A DNA stretch of 64,000 bases from the NCBI RefSeq assembly GCF_039536765.1, contig NZ_BAAAZF010000001.1:186001-250000 (forward strand), read 5' to 3'. The stretch comes from Parerythrobacter jejuensis. Lineage in GTDB: Bacteria > Pseudomonadota > Alphaproteobacteria > Sphingomonadales > Sphingomonadaceae. A model generated the notes under the pieces. It searched no databases. It was given only the letters and a program-made list of their open reading frames with translations, and was not told where the DNA came from. Positions within the stretch are counted from its first letter, which is position 1; the number at the start of each line of letters is the position of its first letter. This document shows, in pieces, positions 36,078 through 44,966 of the stretch. The position numbers and the translations under genes were made by a program.

Positions 36078-37340
36078 ATGCGCCGCGTAGTTGTCACCGG
36101 ACTTGGCCTTGTCACCCCTCTGGGCGGCGACGTCGAGACGTCGTGGAAGAACCTGATCGCTGGAGAAAGCGGTGCCGGCCAGATCACCAAGTTCGACACT
36201 AGCGACCAGAAATGCACGATTGCCTGTGAAGTGAAGCCCAAGGATCATCCGTGGGGCTTTGATGCGGACAAGCGGGTGGATCACAAGATCCAGCGTCAGG
36301 TCGATCCCTTCATCGTATTCGGCATTGATGCTGCGGGCCAGGCATTGGAAGATGCCGGGCTGGAAGACATGACGGACGAACAGAAGCGGCGGGCCGGTTG
36401 CTCGATCGGGTCCGGCATTGGTGGGTTGCCCGGTATCGAGAGCGAGTCCCTGGTCCTCGCCAACCGTGGGCCTGGCCGGGTCAGCCCGCACTTCGTGCAC
36501 GGGCGCCTTATCAACCTGATTTCGGGTCAGGTCTCGATCAAATATGGCTTGATGGGGCCGAATCACGCTGTCGTGACCGCGTGCTCCACCGGTGCGCACT
36601 CCATTGGTGATGCCGCACGTATGATCCGCGACGATGATGCCGATATTATGCTGGCGGGTGGTGCTGAGGCGACGATTTGTCCTATCGGTATCGCCGGATT
36701 TGCCCAGGCTCGCGCGCTCAATATGAGCATGAACGATCGACCGACCGAGGCGAGCCGCCCATATGACAAGGAGCGCGACGGTTTTGTCATGGGAGAGGGC
36801 GCAGGTGTCGTGGTTCTGGAAGAATATGAGCACGCCAAAGCACGTGGCGCGACGATCTATGGTGAAGTCGTGGGCTATGGCCTCTCAGGCGACGCCTATC
36901 ACGTCACTGCACCTCATCCCGAAGGCCTGGGCGCGCAGCTGGCGATGGAAATGGCATTGAAGAAGGCCGGTATCGACGCTGACATGGTCGACTATGTCAA
37001 TGCGCACGGCACCTCGACCATGGCCGACACGATTGAGCTGGCATCGGTTAAGAGAGTGCTGGGCGATGATCTTGGTGGCGCATCGATGAGTTCTACCAAG
37101 TCTGCCATCGGTCACTTGCTGGGCGGAGCGGGTGCAGTCGAAGCGATTTTCTGCCTGCTCGCCATCCGTGACCAAATCGTGCCGCCAACGCTCAATCTGA
37201 ATACGCCGGACGAGGGCACCGAGGGTGTCGATTTGGTCCCGCTCAAGGCCAAGAAGCGTCAAGTGCGCGCCGTGCTGAACAACAGCTTCGGCTTTGGCGG
37301 CACCAATGCCTCGCTGGTGATGAAGAAGGTCGACGATTGA
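36078..37340 (+). CDS. fabF: 3-oxoacyl-ACP synthase II
   Basis: Condensing enzyme that elongates acyl-ACP. At 420 residues it carries the nucleophile C169 (VVTACSTGAHSIG), and the catalytic histidines lie in NAHGTSTMADTIE and SAIGHLLGGAG. Start ATG 36078 has ggaga upstream. The TGA overlaps the mltG ATG by one base. acpP upstream supplies its substrate carrier. Confidence 0.97.
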   Translation: MRRVVVTGLGLVTPLGGDVETSWKNLIAGESGAGQITKFDTSDQKCTIACEVKPKDHPWGFDADKRVDHKIQRQVDPFIVFGIDAAGQALEDAGLEDMTDEQKRRAGCSIGSGIGGLPGIESESLVLANRGPGRVSPHFVHGRLINLISGQVSIKYGLMGPNHAVVTACSTGAHSIGDAARMIRDDDADIMLAGGAEATICPIGIAGFAQARALNMSMNDRPTEASRPYDKERDGFVMGEGAGVVVLEEYEHAKARGATIYGEVVGYGLSGDAYHVTAPHPEGLGAQLAMEMALKKAGIDADMVDYVNAHGTSTMADTIELASVKRVLGDDLGGASMSSTKSAIGHLLGGAGAVEAIFCLLAIRDQIVPPTLNLNTPDEGTEGVDLVPLKAKKRQVRAVLNNSFGFGGTNASLVMKKVDD

Positions 37341-38308
37341 TGAAACGTCTCGGCTGCCTCCTCGCGGCCGTTCTCTTGGCGCTATTGGCGGGCGGCGCAT
37401 GGTTTGTGTCCGGCTGGTACGGTTCGAGCGAACTCGAAGAGGACAAGACCTTCATTGTCCCGTCAGGATCGACACTGACGGCAGTTGCCAATAAGCTGGA
37501 AGAGGAAGGCATCATTGCCTCAGCTGATGCCTTCTTGTTGCGCGCAAAAATTCTGGGGGGGGGGGACCCGATCCAGGCTGGTGAATTTGCTCTGACGGCG
37601 GGGGCCAGCCCCTCTTCCATACTCCGAGCGTTTCAGTCGGGCGAAACCATCAATCGCTTTGTCACCATACCCGAAGGCATGCCCTCAATCATGGTCTTCG
37701 AGCGACTGATGGCGGAGGAATTGCTGACCGGTGAAATTCCGGTCCCGGTAGAAGGCAGTGTCCTGCCGGACACCTATTCTTTCGAGCGTGGCGAAGATCG
37801 CACCGCGGTCTTGGCGCGGATGCAGGCTGCGATGCGCAATTACCTGGCCGAGGCATGGCCCAAGCGGGGGCCTGATACAGCTGTCGATAATATCCAGGAC
37901 GCGGTCATTCTTGCCTCTGTCGTGGAGAAGGAAACCGGCATTGGCAGTGAGCGCGAGATGGTTGCGGGGCTCTATTCCAACCGGGTCAAGCGCGGGATGC
38001 TGCTCCAGGCTGACCCTACGATCATCTACCCTATCACCAAGGGCAAACCGCTTGGTCGACGCATCCGCCAATCGGAGATTGCGGCGATCAATGGTTACAA
38101 TACCTATACCCGGACCGGTCTGCCCGAGGGGCCGATTACCAATCCGGGCCGGGAAGCCATCGCCGCCGTGCTCAATCCGGCCAGGACCAGCGCGATTTAC
38201 ATGGTGGCAGACGGTACGGGCGGTCACAAATTCGCTGACACACTCGAAGAGCATAATGCCAATGTCGAGGAGTGGTACGAACTGCGCCGCCAGCGGGGCG
38301 AAATGTGA
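37340..38308 (+). CDS. mltG: Endolytic transglycosylase MltG
   Basis: Inner-membrane lytic transglycosylase that cuts nascent glycan strands. The 322-residue protein has one N-terminal transmembrane helix (about residues 6-26), a LysM-like subdomain (about residues 35-100) and the YceG catalytic domain with VEKETGIGSEREMVAGLYSNR and the LLQADPTIIY motif. ATG 37340 overlaps the fabF TGA. The gene contains an 11-G tract (37555-37565) at codons 72-76, reading Leu-Gly-Gly-Gly-Asp in frame. The stop overlaps the next gene (GTGA). Confidence 0.94.
   Translation: MKRLGCLLAAVLLALLAGGAWFVSGWYGSSELEEDKTFIVPSGSTLTAVANKLEEEGIIASADAFLLRAKILGGGDPIQAGEFALTAGASPSSILRAFQSGETINRFVTIPEGMPSIMVFERLMAEELLTGEIPVPVEGSVLPDTYSFERGEDRTAVLARMQAAMRNYLAEAWPKRGPDTAVDNIQDAVILASVVEKETGIGSEREMVAGLYSNRVKRGMLLQADPTIIYPITKGKPLGRRIRQSEIAAINGYNTYTRTGLPEGPITNPGREAIAAVLNPARTSAIYMVADGTGGHKFADTLEEHNANVEEWYELRRQRGEM
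37555..37565 (+). repeat. Eleven-G homopolymer inside mltG
   Basis: Eleven consecutive G residues within codons 72-76 of mltG. The frame is intact at this length, and the reading LGGGDPIQAGEF fits the family. Such tracts slip easily in replication and in sequencing. Confidence 0.9.
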
Positions 38309-38838
38309 GCACGGGGCAGAGCGGCTATCCGCTCATTCTGACGGCCCAATTGCCGAAGGACATGCACCGCTGGGCGACGGCTTTGCGCACGGCCTATTTC
38401 CCGCCAGAACGAAACTATCTCGAGGCGCATGTGACGCTGTTCCACGCTCTGCCATCGCAGTGCGAGGACGAGGTGCGTGATGTGTTGAAGGACGTCGCCA
38501 GGGAATTTGCGCCGGTCGACGCACGCCTGACCGGGTTGATGTCGCTGGGTGGCGGTACCGCGCTCAAGCTGGAGAGCGACGGGATCCTGCATTTGCGCGA
38601 CGGGATCGCGGACCATTTTCACGGCATGCTGACAAGTCAGGACCAGCATAGGCCGCGCCTGCATGTAACGATCCAGAACAAGGTCACCAGCAAGGTTGCC
38701 AAGGCGTTGCAAGCTGAGCTGGAATCGCAGATCATACCGCGCGCATTCACCTTTCGCGGGCTGGAGCTGCACCGCTATTGCGGTGGGCCCTGGGACCTTG
38801 TGCGAGACTTTTCCTTTCGTGGTCAGGCCAGAGCCTGA
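38305..38838 (+). CDS. 2H phosphoesterase (2'-5' RNA ligase superfamily)
   Basis: A 177-residue protein with the two defining HxTx motifs: HVTL at residue 42 and HVTI at residue 120. 2H enzymes act on cyclic or 2'-5' phosphoesters of RNA and nucleotides. The exact substrate is unknown. GTG 38305 overlaps the mltG stop (GTGA), so it is translationally coupled to the fatty acid/peptidoglycan group. A longer start at 38272 lies inside mltG. Confidence 0.85.
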   Translation: MSTGQSGYPLILTAQLPKDMHRWATALRTAYFPPERNYLEAHVTLFHALPSQCEDEVRDVLKDVAREFAPVDARLTGLMSLGGGTALKLESDGILHLRDGIADHFHGMLTSQDQHRPRLHVTIQNKVTSKVAKALQAELESQIIPRAFTFRGLELHRYCGGPWDLVRDFSFRGQARA

Positions 38839-38847
38839 AAGCAGGTG

Positions 38848-38876
38848 TTGACCCTATGGCAGCGCCGCCCTAATAG
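38848..38876 (+). promoter_or_regulatory. Promoter for tRNA-Met
   Basis: TTGACC (38848-38853), a 17-base spacer and TAATAG (38871-38876), about 45 bases before the tRNA. Strong match for a stable-RNA promoter. Confidence 0.65.
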
Positions 38877-38920
38877 CGCCGCCTGCCACGCAGCTATCTG
38901 GCCAGCGTGGAGCCTTTCGG

Positions 38921-38997
38921 GGCGGAGTAGCTCAGGTGGTTAGAGCAGCGGAATCATAATCCGCGTGTCGGGGGTTCAAGTCCCTCCTCCGCTACCA
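38921..38997 (+). tRNA. tRNA-Met (CAT), elongator type
   Basis: Complete cloverleaf. Acceptor GGCGGAG pairs with CTCCGCT (G1-U72), discriminator A, encoded CCA at 38995-38997. The anticodon stem GCGGA/TCCGC carries loop ATCATAA with CAT. A paired 1-72 position argues against initiator tRNA. A CAT anticodon can also be tRNA-Ile2 if lysidinylated, but the acceptor and T-arm match the usual alphaproteobacterial elongator Met. Confidence 0.93.
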
Positions 38998-39033
38998 ATT
39001 TCCATAAATCGATGCCGTTTCTTACCAGATTGG

Positions 39034-39393
39034 CTAGCCGAGAATGCCTTGTATCTTTGGCCGAATGCGAAGAAACGCGCGGTAGAGCCTTTCGAGCACC
39101 CACAGAGCTGGGCGCAGTCTGAAAATATGGCCAAGCGGTTTCAAGAGCGGGATGTGGCGCCACATCGCCGCGAACGCTGCTGCCCCGGATAGCAGTGTGC
39201 CGTCTTCTTTGGCATGGAAGCGAGCGAGCAGATCGGCCCGATCAATGGGGCAGGCGCTTTCTCCTGCCGTGGCGACATCAATGAAATGGATGTTGCTGCT
39301 ACGGTCGAGCCTACGCATGAAAGAGATCTCGCGCCGGCAGAGCGGGCATTCGCCATCAAACCAGACTAATAATCGCTGCTGCATGGGTTCCAT
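39034..39393 (-). CDS. DCC-family thiol-disulfide protein (DUF393)
   Basis: A 119-residue protein. The opening WFDGECPLCRRE gives the DxxCxxC signature (C16, C19) of the DUF393/DCC family, predicted thioredoxin-like oxidoreductases. Electron partner and substrate are unknown. The alternative start M4 is possible. It diverges from the ABC operon across a 176-base gap, which holds the ABC promoter and palindrome. Confidence 0.85.
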   Translation of the reverse strand: MEPMQQRLLVWFDGECPLCRREISFMRRLDRSSNIHFIDVATAGESACPIDRADLLARFHAKEDGTLLSGAAAFAAMWRHIPLLKPLGHIFRLRPALWVLERLYRAFLRIRPKIQGILG

Positions 39394-39517
39394 ATCGGAC
39401 TGAACGTCGATCGCGACAACGGGTACGATAGGCGGTATTGCGCGTCGTGTCTCTAAGGGCTGAATTGGTCATTCGTCGGCGCGCGGTTGTTATTCGCAGA
39501 ACAATCGGGGAGGCTGC

Positions 39518-39556
39518 TTTACTTCCCCAACACACCTTCATAGTTTCAAATGAAAC
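39518..39556 (+). promoter_or_regulatory. Promoter with overlapping operator for the ABC-M1 operon
   Basis: TTTACT (39518-39523), a 17-base spacer and TAGTTT (39541-39546). The inverted repeat GTTTCA-AA-TGAAAC (39543-39556) covers the -10 and predicted start site, 14 bases before the ATP-binding gene. This is a typical position for a repressor of the MarR/TetR/GntR kind; identity is not shown. Confidence 0.45.
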
Positions 39557-39569
39557 AGGGAGTGTGGTT

Positions 39570-40463
39570 ATGTTGGAATTGCAGAATGTGACGCATGTCT
39601 ATTCGAATGGGACGCGGGCACTGGATGACGTAACACTGAGCATTCCCAAGGGTATGTACGGGCTGCTAGGCCCCAATGGCGCCGGCAAATCGACCCTCAT
39701 GCGCACTGTCGCAACATTGCAAACACCGACATCGGGCAGCATCTCGTTTGATGGTCTCGACATTCTCGACCAGCCGGAGGAGCTTCGCAAACGGCTCGGC
39801 TATTTGCCTCAGGATTTCGGAGTCTATCCGCGCGTTTCGGCCTACGATATGTTGGACCACATGGCGGTACTGAAGGGTGTAGCATCATCCAAGGATCGCA
39901 AGGACACTGTCGAAACCCTGCTCGACCAGGTCAACCTTTGGGATGTGCGCAAGAAAGCCATTGCAGGTTTCTCCGGCGGAATGCGCCAACGGTTCGGGAT
40001 TGCGCAGGCGCTGATCGGGAATCCTGATCTGATCATTGTCGACGAACCTACGGCAGGCCTGGATCCCGAAGAACGCAATCGCTTCCTCAACCTGCTGGCG
40101 GAGATCGGCGAGAATGTCGTCGTGATCCTGTCCACCCATATCGTTGAAGACGTGGCGGACCTGTGCCCTCGCATGGCTGTCATTGTAGAGGGCTCGATCA
40201 AGCTGGAAGGCGCCCCCAAGGAACTGATCGAGCGATCACGCGGCAGCATCTGGGCGAAAACCATCGCCCGCGCAGAGCTGGATGCCTATCGCGAGAAATA
40301 TGAAGTGATTTCGACGCGCCTGTTTGCGGGCAACACGATTGTCCATATCCAGTCGGACAAGGATCCGACCGATGGCTTCGCTGCAGTCGATGGCGGGCTG
40401 GAGGATGTCTATTTCTCGACCCTGAGCGCCACGCGTCGCCCCGTTTCCGCCGAAGCGGCATAA
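39570..40463 (+). CDS. ABC transporter ATP-binding protein
   Basis: A 297-residue ABC-2 type ATPase. Walker A is GPNGAGKST (34-42), the signature is FSGGMRQRFG, and Walker B with the D-loop is LIIVDEPTAGLDPEER; the switch His lies in STHIVED. ATG 39570 (MLELQNVTHV) is preceded by cagggagtg; upstream in-frame starts would cross the promoter-operator. It pairs with the large permease-peptidase 14 bases downstream. Confidence 0.92.
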   Translation: MLELQNVTHVYSNGTRALDDVTLSIPKGMYGLLGPNGAGKSTLMRTVATLQTPTSGSISFDGLDILDQPEELRKRLGYLPQDFGVYPRVSAYDMLDHMAVLKGVASSKDRKDTVETLLDQVNLWDVRKKAIAGFSGGMRQRFGIAQALIGNPDLIIVDEPTAGLDPEERNRFLNLLAEIGENVVVILSTHIVEDVADLCPRMAVIVEGSIKLEGAPKELIERSRGSIWAKTIARAELDAYREKYEVISTRLFAGNTIVHIQSDKDPTDGFAAVDGGLEDVYFSTLSATRRPVSAEAA

Positions 40464-40477
40464 GGGAGGGCGCGACC

Positions 40478-43400
40478 ATGTTTGGCAAGATTGCGCTCTT
40501 CGAGCTGCGTTACCAGTTCCGCAACCCGGTGTTCTGGGTGGCGGCAATTATCTTCTTCCTGCTGACCTTCGGGGCGGCAACCAGTGACGACATCCAGATT
40601 GGTGGTGGCGGCAATATCAACGCCAACGCACCATTGGCGATCATCCAGACGCATCTGGTGCTGACGCTGTTTTTCATGTTCGTCTCGACTGCCTTCGTCG
40701 CCAATGTGATCGTACGTGATGATGACAGCGGTTTCGGGCCGATGGTCCGATCCACGCAGGTGAGAAAATTCGACTATCTGCTCGGGCGATTTACAGGCGC
40801 GTTTCTGGCCGCAGCGGTTGCGTTTGCGACGGTTCCCCTCGCAATATGGCTCGGCTCGCTCATGCCATGGGTGGACTCCGAGACTATCGGTCCCAACCAT
40901 CTTTCGTACTACGCCAGCGCCTATTTCGTCTTCGCTTTGCCTGGCATGTTTATGGTCTCGGCGCTGTTCTTCGCTGTTGCCACCATGACGCGATCGATGA
41001 TGTATACCTACATCGCGGTGGTCGTATTTTTGGTCCTGTGGACCATCCTGATCGCAGCAGTGCAAGGCCGTCCGGATTTGCAGGATACCGCAGCCCTGTT
41101 CGAGCCTTTCGGCCTGGGCGCCCTATCCAATGCTACCCGATATTGGACCGCGTCGGAGGCAAATACGCTTGTCCCCGCGCTGGAGGGTGGCCTGCTCTAC
41201 AATCGCATTATCTGGACCGGTTTCGCGCTGGCGATGCTGGTGTTGGCATACTTGCGCTTCAGCTTTGCAGAAAAAGGTGCGTCGAAGCGGAAGCTGCGCA
41301 GGCAAGCCAAGAAGGCTGCCAAACTCTCCGGCGTTGCGGCGCAGACAGTTGATAGCTTGCCGGCACTTGAACCGGAAAAGAGCGCCTGGATCAGGCTGGT
41401 GACGCGTACACGGTTCGAAGTCGCGCAGGTGGTCAAGCACCCGGCTTTCTTCGTTCTGCTGCTGATCGGATTGTTCAACACCAGCGGCGCCTTGTTCCTG
41501 GGTAACCAGCTCTATGGCACACCAGCACGGCCCCTCACTTTTGCGGTCATTCCGATTTTGCAGGGCGGTTTCACGCTGATCCCGATCATAATCGCGATCT
41601 ACTATGCAGGTGAGCTCGTCTGGCGCGATCGTGATCGCAAGATGCACGAGATCATCGATTCTACCTCGGTTCCCGGGTGGAGCTATATGGTGCCCAAGAC
41701 GATCGCCGTGGCGGTTGTTCTGTTTGCCGCACTCGCAGTCAGCATTATCTCAGCCATGCTGATCCAGTCTGCACGGGGTGTGACGCCGGAGGCCGCCAAG
41801 TACTTCAGCTGGTACATGCTCCCGCTGACGATCGACATGCTGATCCTCGCGATTCTGGCCGTATTCGTGCAGGCGCTTAGTCCCAACAAATATGTCGGCT
41901 GGGGCATCATGGTAGTCTACATCGTCGCCACGACGGTGCTTTCAAACCTCGGCTTCGAGCATCCGCTCTACCTCTACGGTTCGACTGGCGGGAACCCGAT
42001 TTCGGACCTGAATGGCAATGCCGTTGGCAATGCTCTGGGCTGGTGGCTTCGGCTTTATTGGGGCGCCTTTGCTCTCGTTTTGGCCGTGTTGGCGCATCTT
42101 ATGTGGAGGCGGGGAACCGACACTGCACTGATGCCGCGCGTCAAGCGTGTTCCGGCAAGGCTGAAGTCCCCAGCCGGTGCCGTATTGGCGGCAGGCATAT
42201 TGGCAGTGGTTGGCTCCGGATCGTTCCTGTTCAACCAGATGAACCGGGTTGAGCAATATCGTACCAGTGATGACAACGAAGCGCAGCTGGCTGCGTACGA
42301 GAAGAAATATCTCAAATATGACGGGATCATCCAGCCAACAGTGACCGACATGTCGATTGACGTGGAACTGTGGCCGCAAGAGACGCGGATGGAGGCCAGC
42401 GGTCGCTACGCCATTTTCAATGATACCGATGAAACCATCGAAACGCTGCATGTGCGCTTGCAGGATGCCGACGTGGAAGTGCTCGATATCCAGGTTGCCG
42501 GTGCGACGCTTGAAAGCGATGACGAGGAATTCAAGTACCGTATCTATCGCTTCGACGAACCCTTGGCTCCCGGAGCGACGAGTGAACTGACTTTCAAGAC
42601 GCAGCGCTGGCAACGCGGACTGCGCGCTAGCGGCAACGACACGCGATTGGTTCGCAACGGCACGTTTCTCAACAGTGCAGAGTTTGCTCCGCAAATCGGA
42701 ATGAACCGGTCCGGCCTGTTGCAGGACCGCGCAACCCGGCGGAAATATGATCTTCCTCCGGAACTGCGTCCGGCCCCGTTGGGCGACGAAGCCTCTCGCG
42801 ATCAGAACTATGTTGGCGCGGAATGGGTCACGGCCGATATAACCGTCACGACCGATGCCGGGCAGACCCCCATTGCACCAGGTGTGCGTGTTTCGGATAC
42901 GGTCGAAAATGGTCGTCGCACCGCGCGCTTCGTGTCGGATACGCCGATCCTGGCCTTCTTCTCAATCCAGTCAGCCGATTATGAGATCGCCAAACGCGAT
43001 TCCAACGGTGTCGAGTTACAGGTCTATTATCACACTACGCACGACACCAATGTTGAACGGATGTTGGATGCCCTGGGATCGTCGCTCGATTACTATCGCG
43101 CCAATTTCGGTCCATACCAGTTCCCGCATGCGCGCATCATTGAGTTTCCGGGCTATGCCAGCTTCGCGCAGGCATTTGCCGGGACCATGCCCTATTCGGA
43201 GAGCATCGGCTTCGTTGCCGACTATGCCGACGAAGGTGATATCGATGCGGTGACCTATGTCGTCGCACACGAGGTGGCCCACCAGTACTGGGCGCACCAG
43301 TTGATCAGTGCAAACCAGCAGGGCGGCACGATCATGGTCGAAACTATGGCGCAGTATTCCGCGATGATGGTGATGAAAGAGATTTATGGCGAGGACCAAA

Positions 43401-44056
43401 TGCGCCGGTTCCTCAAATACGAGCTGGACAATTACCTGACCTCACGCGGTAGCGAGGCGATTGAAGAGCTGCCGCTCGAGAAGGTCGAGAACCAGGGATA
43501 CATTCATTACCGTAAAGGCGCGGTGGTCATGTATCTGCTGCAAGACCGGCTTGGCGAAACCAGGGTCAATGCGATGCTGTCCGAACTGCTGGATCGCTAT
43601 CGGTTCAAAGGACCTCCATACGCCATCTCCACCGATCTTGTTGATGGCTTCATGAGCCTTGCCCGCAATGACCAGGAGCGCCAACTGGTCGAAGACCTAC
43701 TGCGCAAGATCACGCTCTACGACCTCAAGGTCGACGAGGCCGAGACCAAAGAGCTGCCGGATGGGAGTTGGGAGACGGTGATGACGGTCGAGGCCACCAA
43801 GTTCTATGCCGATGGCCAGGGCAAGGAGACTGAAAGCCCGCTTGCCGACCAGATCGAAATCGGTGCGTTTACCGCCCGGCCAGGACTTGGTGCTTTTGAT
43901 AGCGCGAATGTCCTGTCGATGGAGCGGAAGGCCATCACATCGGGCAAGCAGGAAATCCGCGTCGTGACCGACAAGGAACCCACCTTTGTCGGTATCGATC
44001 CGTACAACAAATACATTGATCGGAACTCGGACGACAATGTGTTCGAGCTAGGCTAG
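40478..44056 (+). CDS. ABC-2 permease fused to M1-family zinc metallopeptidase
   Basis: A 1192-residue fusion. Residues 1-260 and 310-570 are two six-helix permease halves separated by a highly basic linker (RKLRRQAKKAAK). A further helix near 575-590 precedes a long extracytoplasmic region. This region holds the M1 gluzincin motif HEVAH (931-935), with the candidate third ligand E955 in VETMAQYS. Spacing to that Glu is 19 residues instead of the usual 18, and the GAMEN exopeptidase loop is not recognisable (AGTMPYSES is at the equivalent place). The adjacent ATPase should energise it. Substrate unknown: either a transporter whose peptidase trims cargo or a powered peptidase. Confidence 0.9.
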   Translation: MFGKIALFELRYQFRNPVFWVAAIIFFLLTFGAATSDDIQIGGGGNINANAPLAIIQTHLVLTLFFMFVSTAFVANVIVRDDDSGFGPMVRSTQVRKFDYLLGRFTGAFLAAAVAFATVPLAIWLGSLMPWVDSETIGPNHLSYYASAYFVFALPGMFMVSALFFAVATMTRSMMYTYIAVVVFLVLWTILIAAVQGRPDLQDTAALFEPFGLGALSNATRYWTASEANTLVPALEGGLLYNRIIWTGFALAMLVLAYLRFSFAEKGASKRKLRRQAKKAAKLSGVAAQTVDSLPALEPEKSAWIRLVTRTRFEVAQVVKHPAFFVLLLIGLFNTSGALFLGNQLYGTPARPLTFAVIPILQGGFTLIPIIIAIYYAGELVWRDRDRKMHEIIDSTSVPGWSYMVPKTIAVAVVLFAALAVSIISAMLIQSARGVTPEAAKYFSWYMLPLTIDMLILAILAVFVQALSPNKYVGWGIMVVYIVATTVLSNLGFEHPLYLYGSTGGNPISDLNGNAVGNALGWWLRLYWGAFALVLAVLAHLMWRRGTDTALMPRVKRVPARLKSPAGAVLAAGILAVVGSGSFLFNQMNRVEQYRTSDDNEAQLAAYEKKYLKYDGIIQPTVTDMSIDVELWPQETRMEASGRYAIFNDTDETIETLHVRLQDADVEVLDIQVAGATLESDDEEFKYRIYRFDEPLAPGATSELTFKTQRWQRGLRASGNDTRLVRNGTFLNSAEFAPQIGMNRSGLLQDRATRRKYDLPPELRPAPLGDEASRDQNYVGAEWVTADITVTTDAGQTPIAPGVRVSDTVENGRRTARFVSDTPILAFFSIQSADYEIAKRDSNGVELQVYYHTTHDTNVERMLDALGSSLDYYRANFGPYQFPHARIIEFPGYASFAQAFAGTMPYSESIGFVADYADEGDIDAVTYVVAHEVAHQYWAHQLISANQQGGTIMVETMAQYSAMMVMKEIYGEDQMRRFLKYELDNYLTSRGSEAIEELPLEKVENQGYIHYRKGAVVMYLLQDRLGETRVNAMLSELLDRYRFKGPPYAISTDLVDGFMSLARNDQERQLVEDLLRKITLYDLKVDEAETKELPDGSWETVMTVEATKFYADGQGKETESPLADQIEIGAFTARPGLGAFDSANVLSMERKAITSGKQEIRVVTDKEPTFVGIDPYNKYIDRNSDDNVFELG

Positions 44057-44065
44057 CGGGCGGGC

Positions 44066-44869
44066 CTAGCCGCCGGTGAAATTGGGCGGTCGCTTTTCGA
44101 GGAAGGAATCGACCGCCTCGCCGTGATCGTCGGTAGTATGGGCGAGTGCCTGATAGGCTGCAGAAAGCTCGAGTATGTCGGACATCCGGCTGTGCTGCGC
44201 CTCCCGCAGCAAGCGTTTGGTGAGCCTTAGAGCCCGTGCGGGGTTTGCCGCAATGCGCTCGGCAATTTCGATGGAGGTATCGAGCAGGTCCCCGTCGGGC
44301 ACAACGCGTCCGACCAACCCGAAGCTCTTGGCTTCCTGTGCCGAATAGCGGTCTCCGGTCAGAAACATTTCTGCCGCTTGGGAGTAGCCGACGACCCGCT
44401 GGAGCGACCATGCCCCGCCATCGCCGGGCACGATGCCGACCTTGATGAAGCTGGCTGAGAACTTCGCGCTTTCTGCGGCGACACGAATGTCGCACAGGCA
44501 GGCAAGATCACATCCCAGACCCACAGCATGGCCGTTCACAGCGGCGATCAAAGGGACTTCGCAATCCATGAATGCGCGGGTGATCCGCTGGACCCCGCGG
44601 CGATAATTGCTGCGGGTTTCATCAGGCTTGCCGCGCGGGCCAATGCCCGACTTTTCCTTCATCGCCTTGATGTTCCCACCAGCGCTGAAGCCTTTGCCGC
44701 TACCGGTCAGGATAGCGCAGGAGATATTGCTATCCTCGCCTATCGCGTGAAGCGCGGCGATAACGTCTTCGCAGTCTTCCTGGGTGCCGATAGCGTTGAG
44801 TGTTTCCGGGCTGTTGAGCGTCATGATCGCGATTTTTCCGCGCGTTTCCAGCTTGACGAAATCACCCAT
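44066..44869 (-). CDS. Enoyl-CoA hydratase/isomerase family protein
   Basis: A 267-residue crotonase-fold protein. The first oxyanion-hole motif is FSAGGNIKAM near residue 64 and the second is VNGHAVGLGCDLA. The usual catalytic Glu positions are replaced: GLGCDLA in place of GGGxE, and VPGDGG with Asp. The activity may therefore be isomerase or another crotonase reaction. It ends 10 bases from the convergent permease-peptidase and diverges from the acyl-CoA dehydrogenase pair, with which it likely forms a CoA-pathway unit. Confidence 0.87.
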   Translation of the reverse strand: MGDFVKLETRGKIAIMTLNSPETLNAIGTQEDCEDVIAALHAIGEDSNISCAILTGSGKGFSAGGNIKAMKEKSGIGPRGKPDETRSNYRRGVQRITRAFMDCEVPLIAAVNGHAVGLGCDLACLCDIRVAAESAKFSASFIKVGIVPGDGGAWSLQRVVGYSQAAEMFLTGDRYSAQEAKSFGLVGRVVPDGDLLDTSIEIAERIAANPARALRLTKRLLREAQHSRMSDILELSAAYQALAHTTDDHGEAVDSFLEKRPPNFTGG

Positions 44870-44924
44870 TCACTCTCTCCTCACTGCATTTGGCGAGACC
44901 CTACCAGCACTTTTGGTAAGCGCC

Positions 44925-44947
44925 AGTGGCTTGCGCAAGCTGCCACT
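44925..44947. promoter_or_regulatory. Inverted repeat between the divergent hydratase and dehydrogenase genes
   Basis: Arms AGTGGC (44925-44930) and GCCACT (44942-44947) flank the palindrome TTGCGCAA. It lies in the 97-base divergent gap, ideally placed for one regulator controlling both directions, such as a fatty-acid TetR/GntR protein. Confidence 0.4.
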
Positions 44948-44966
44948 TTTGCGCATCAGTGCAGGC

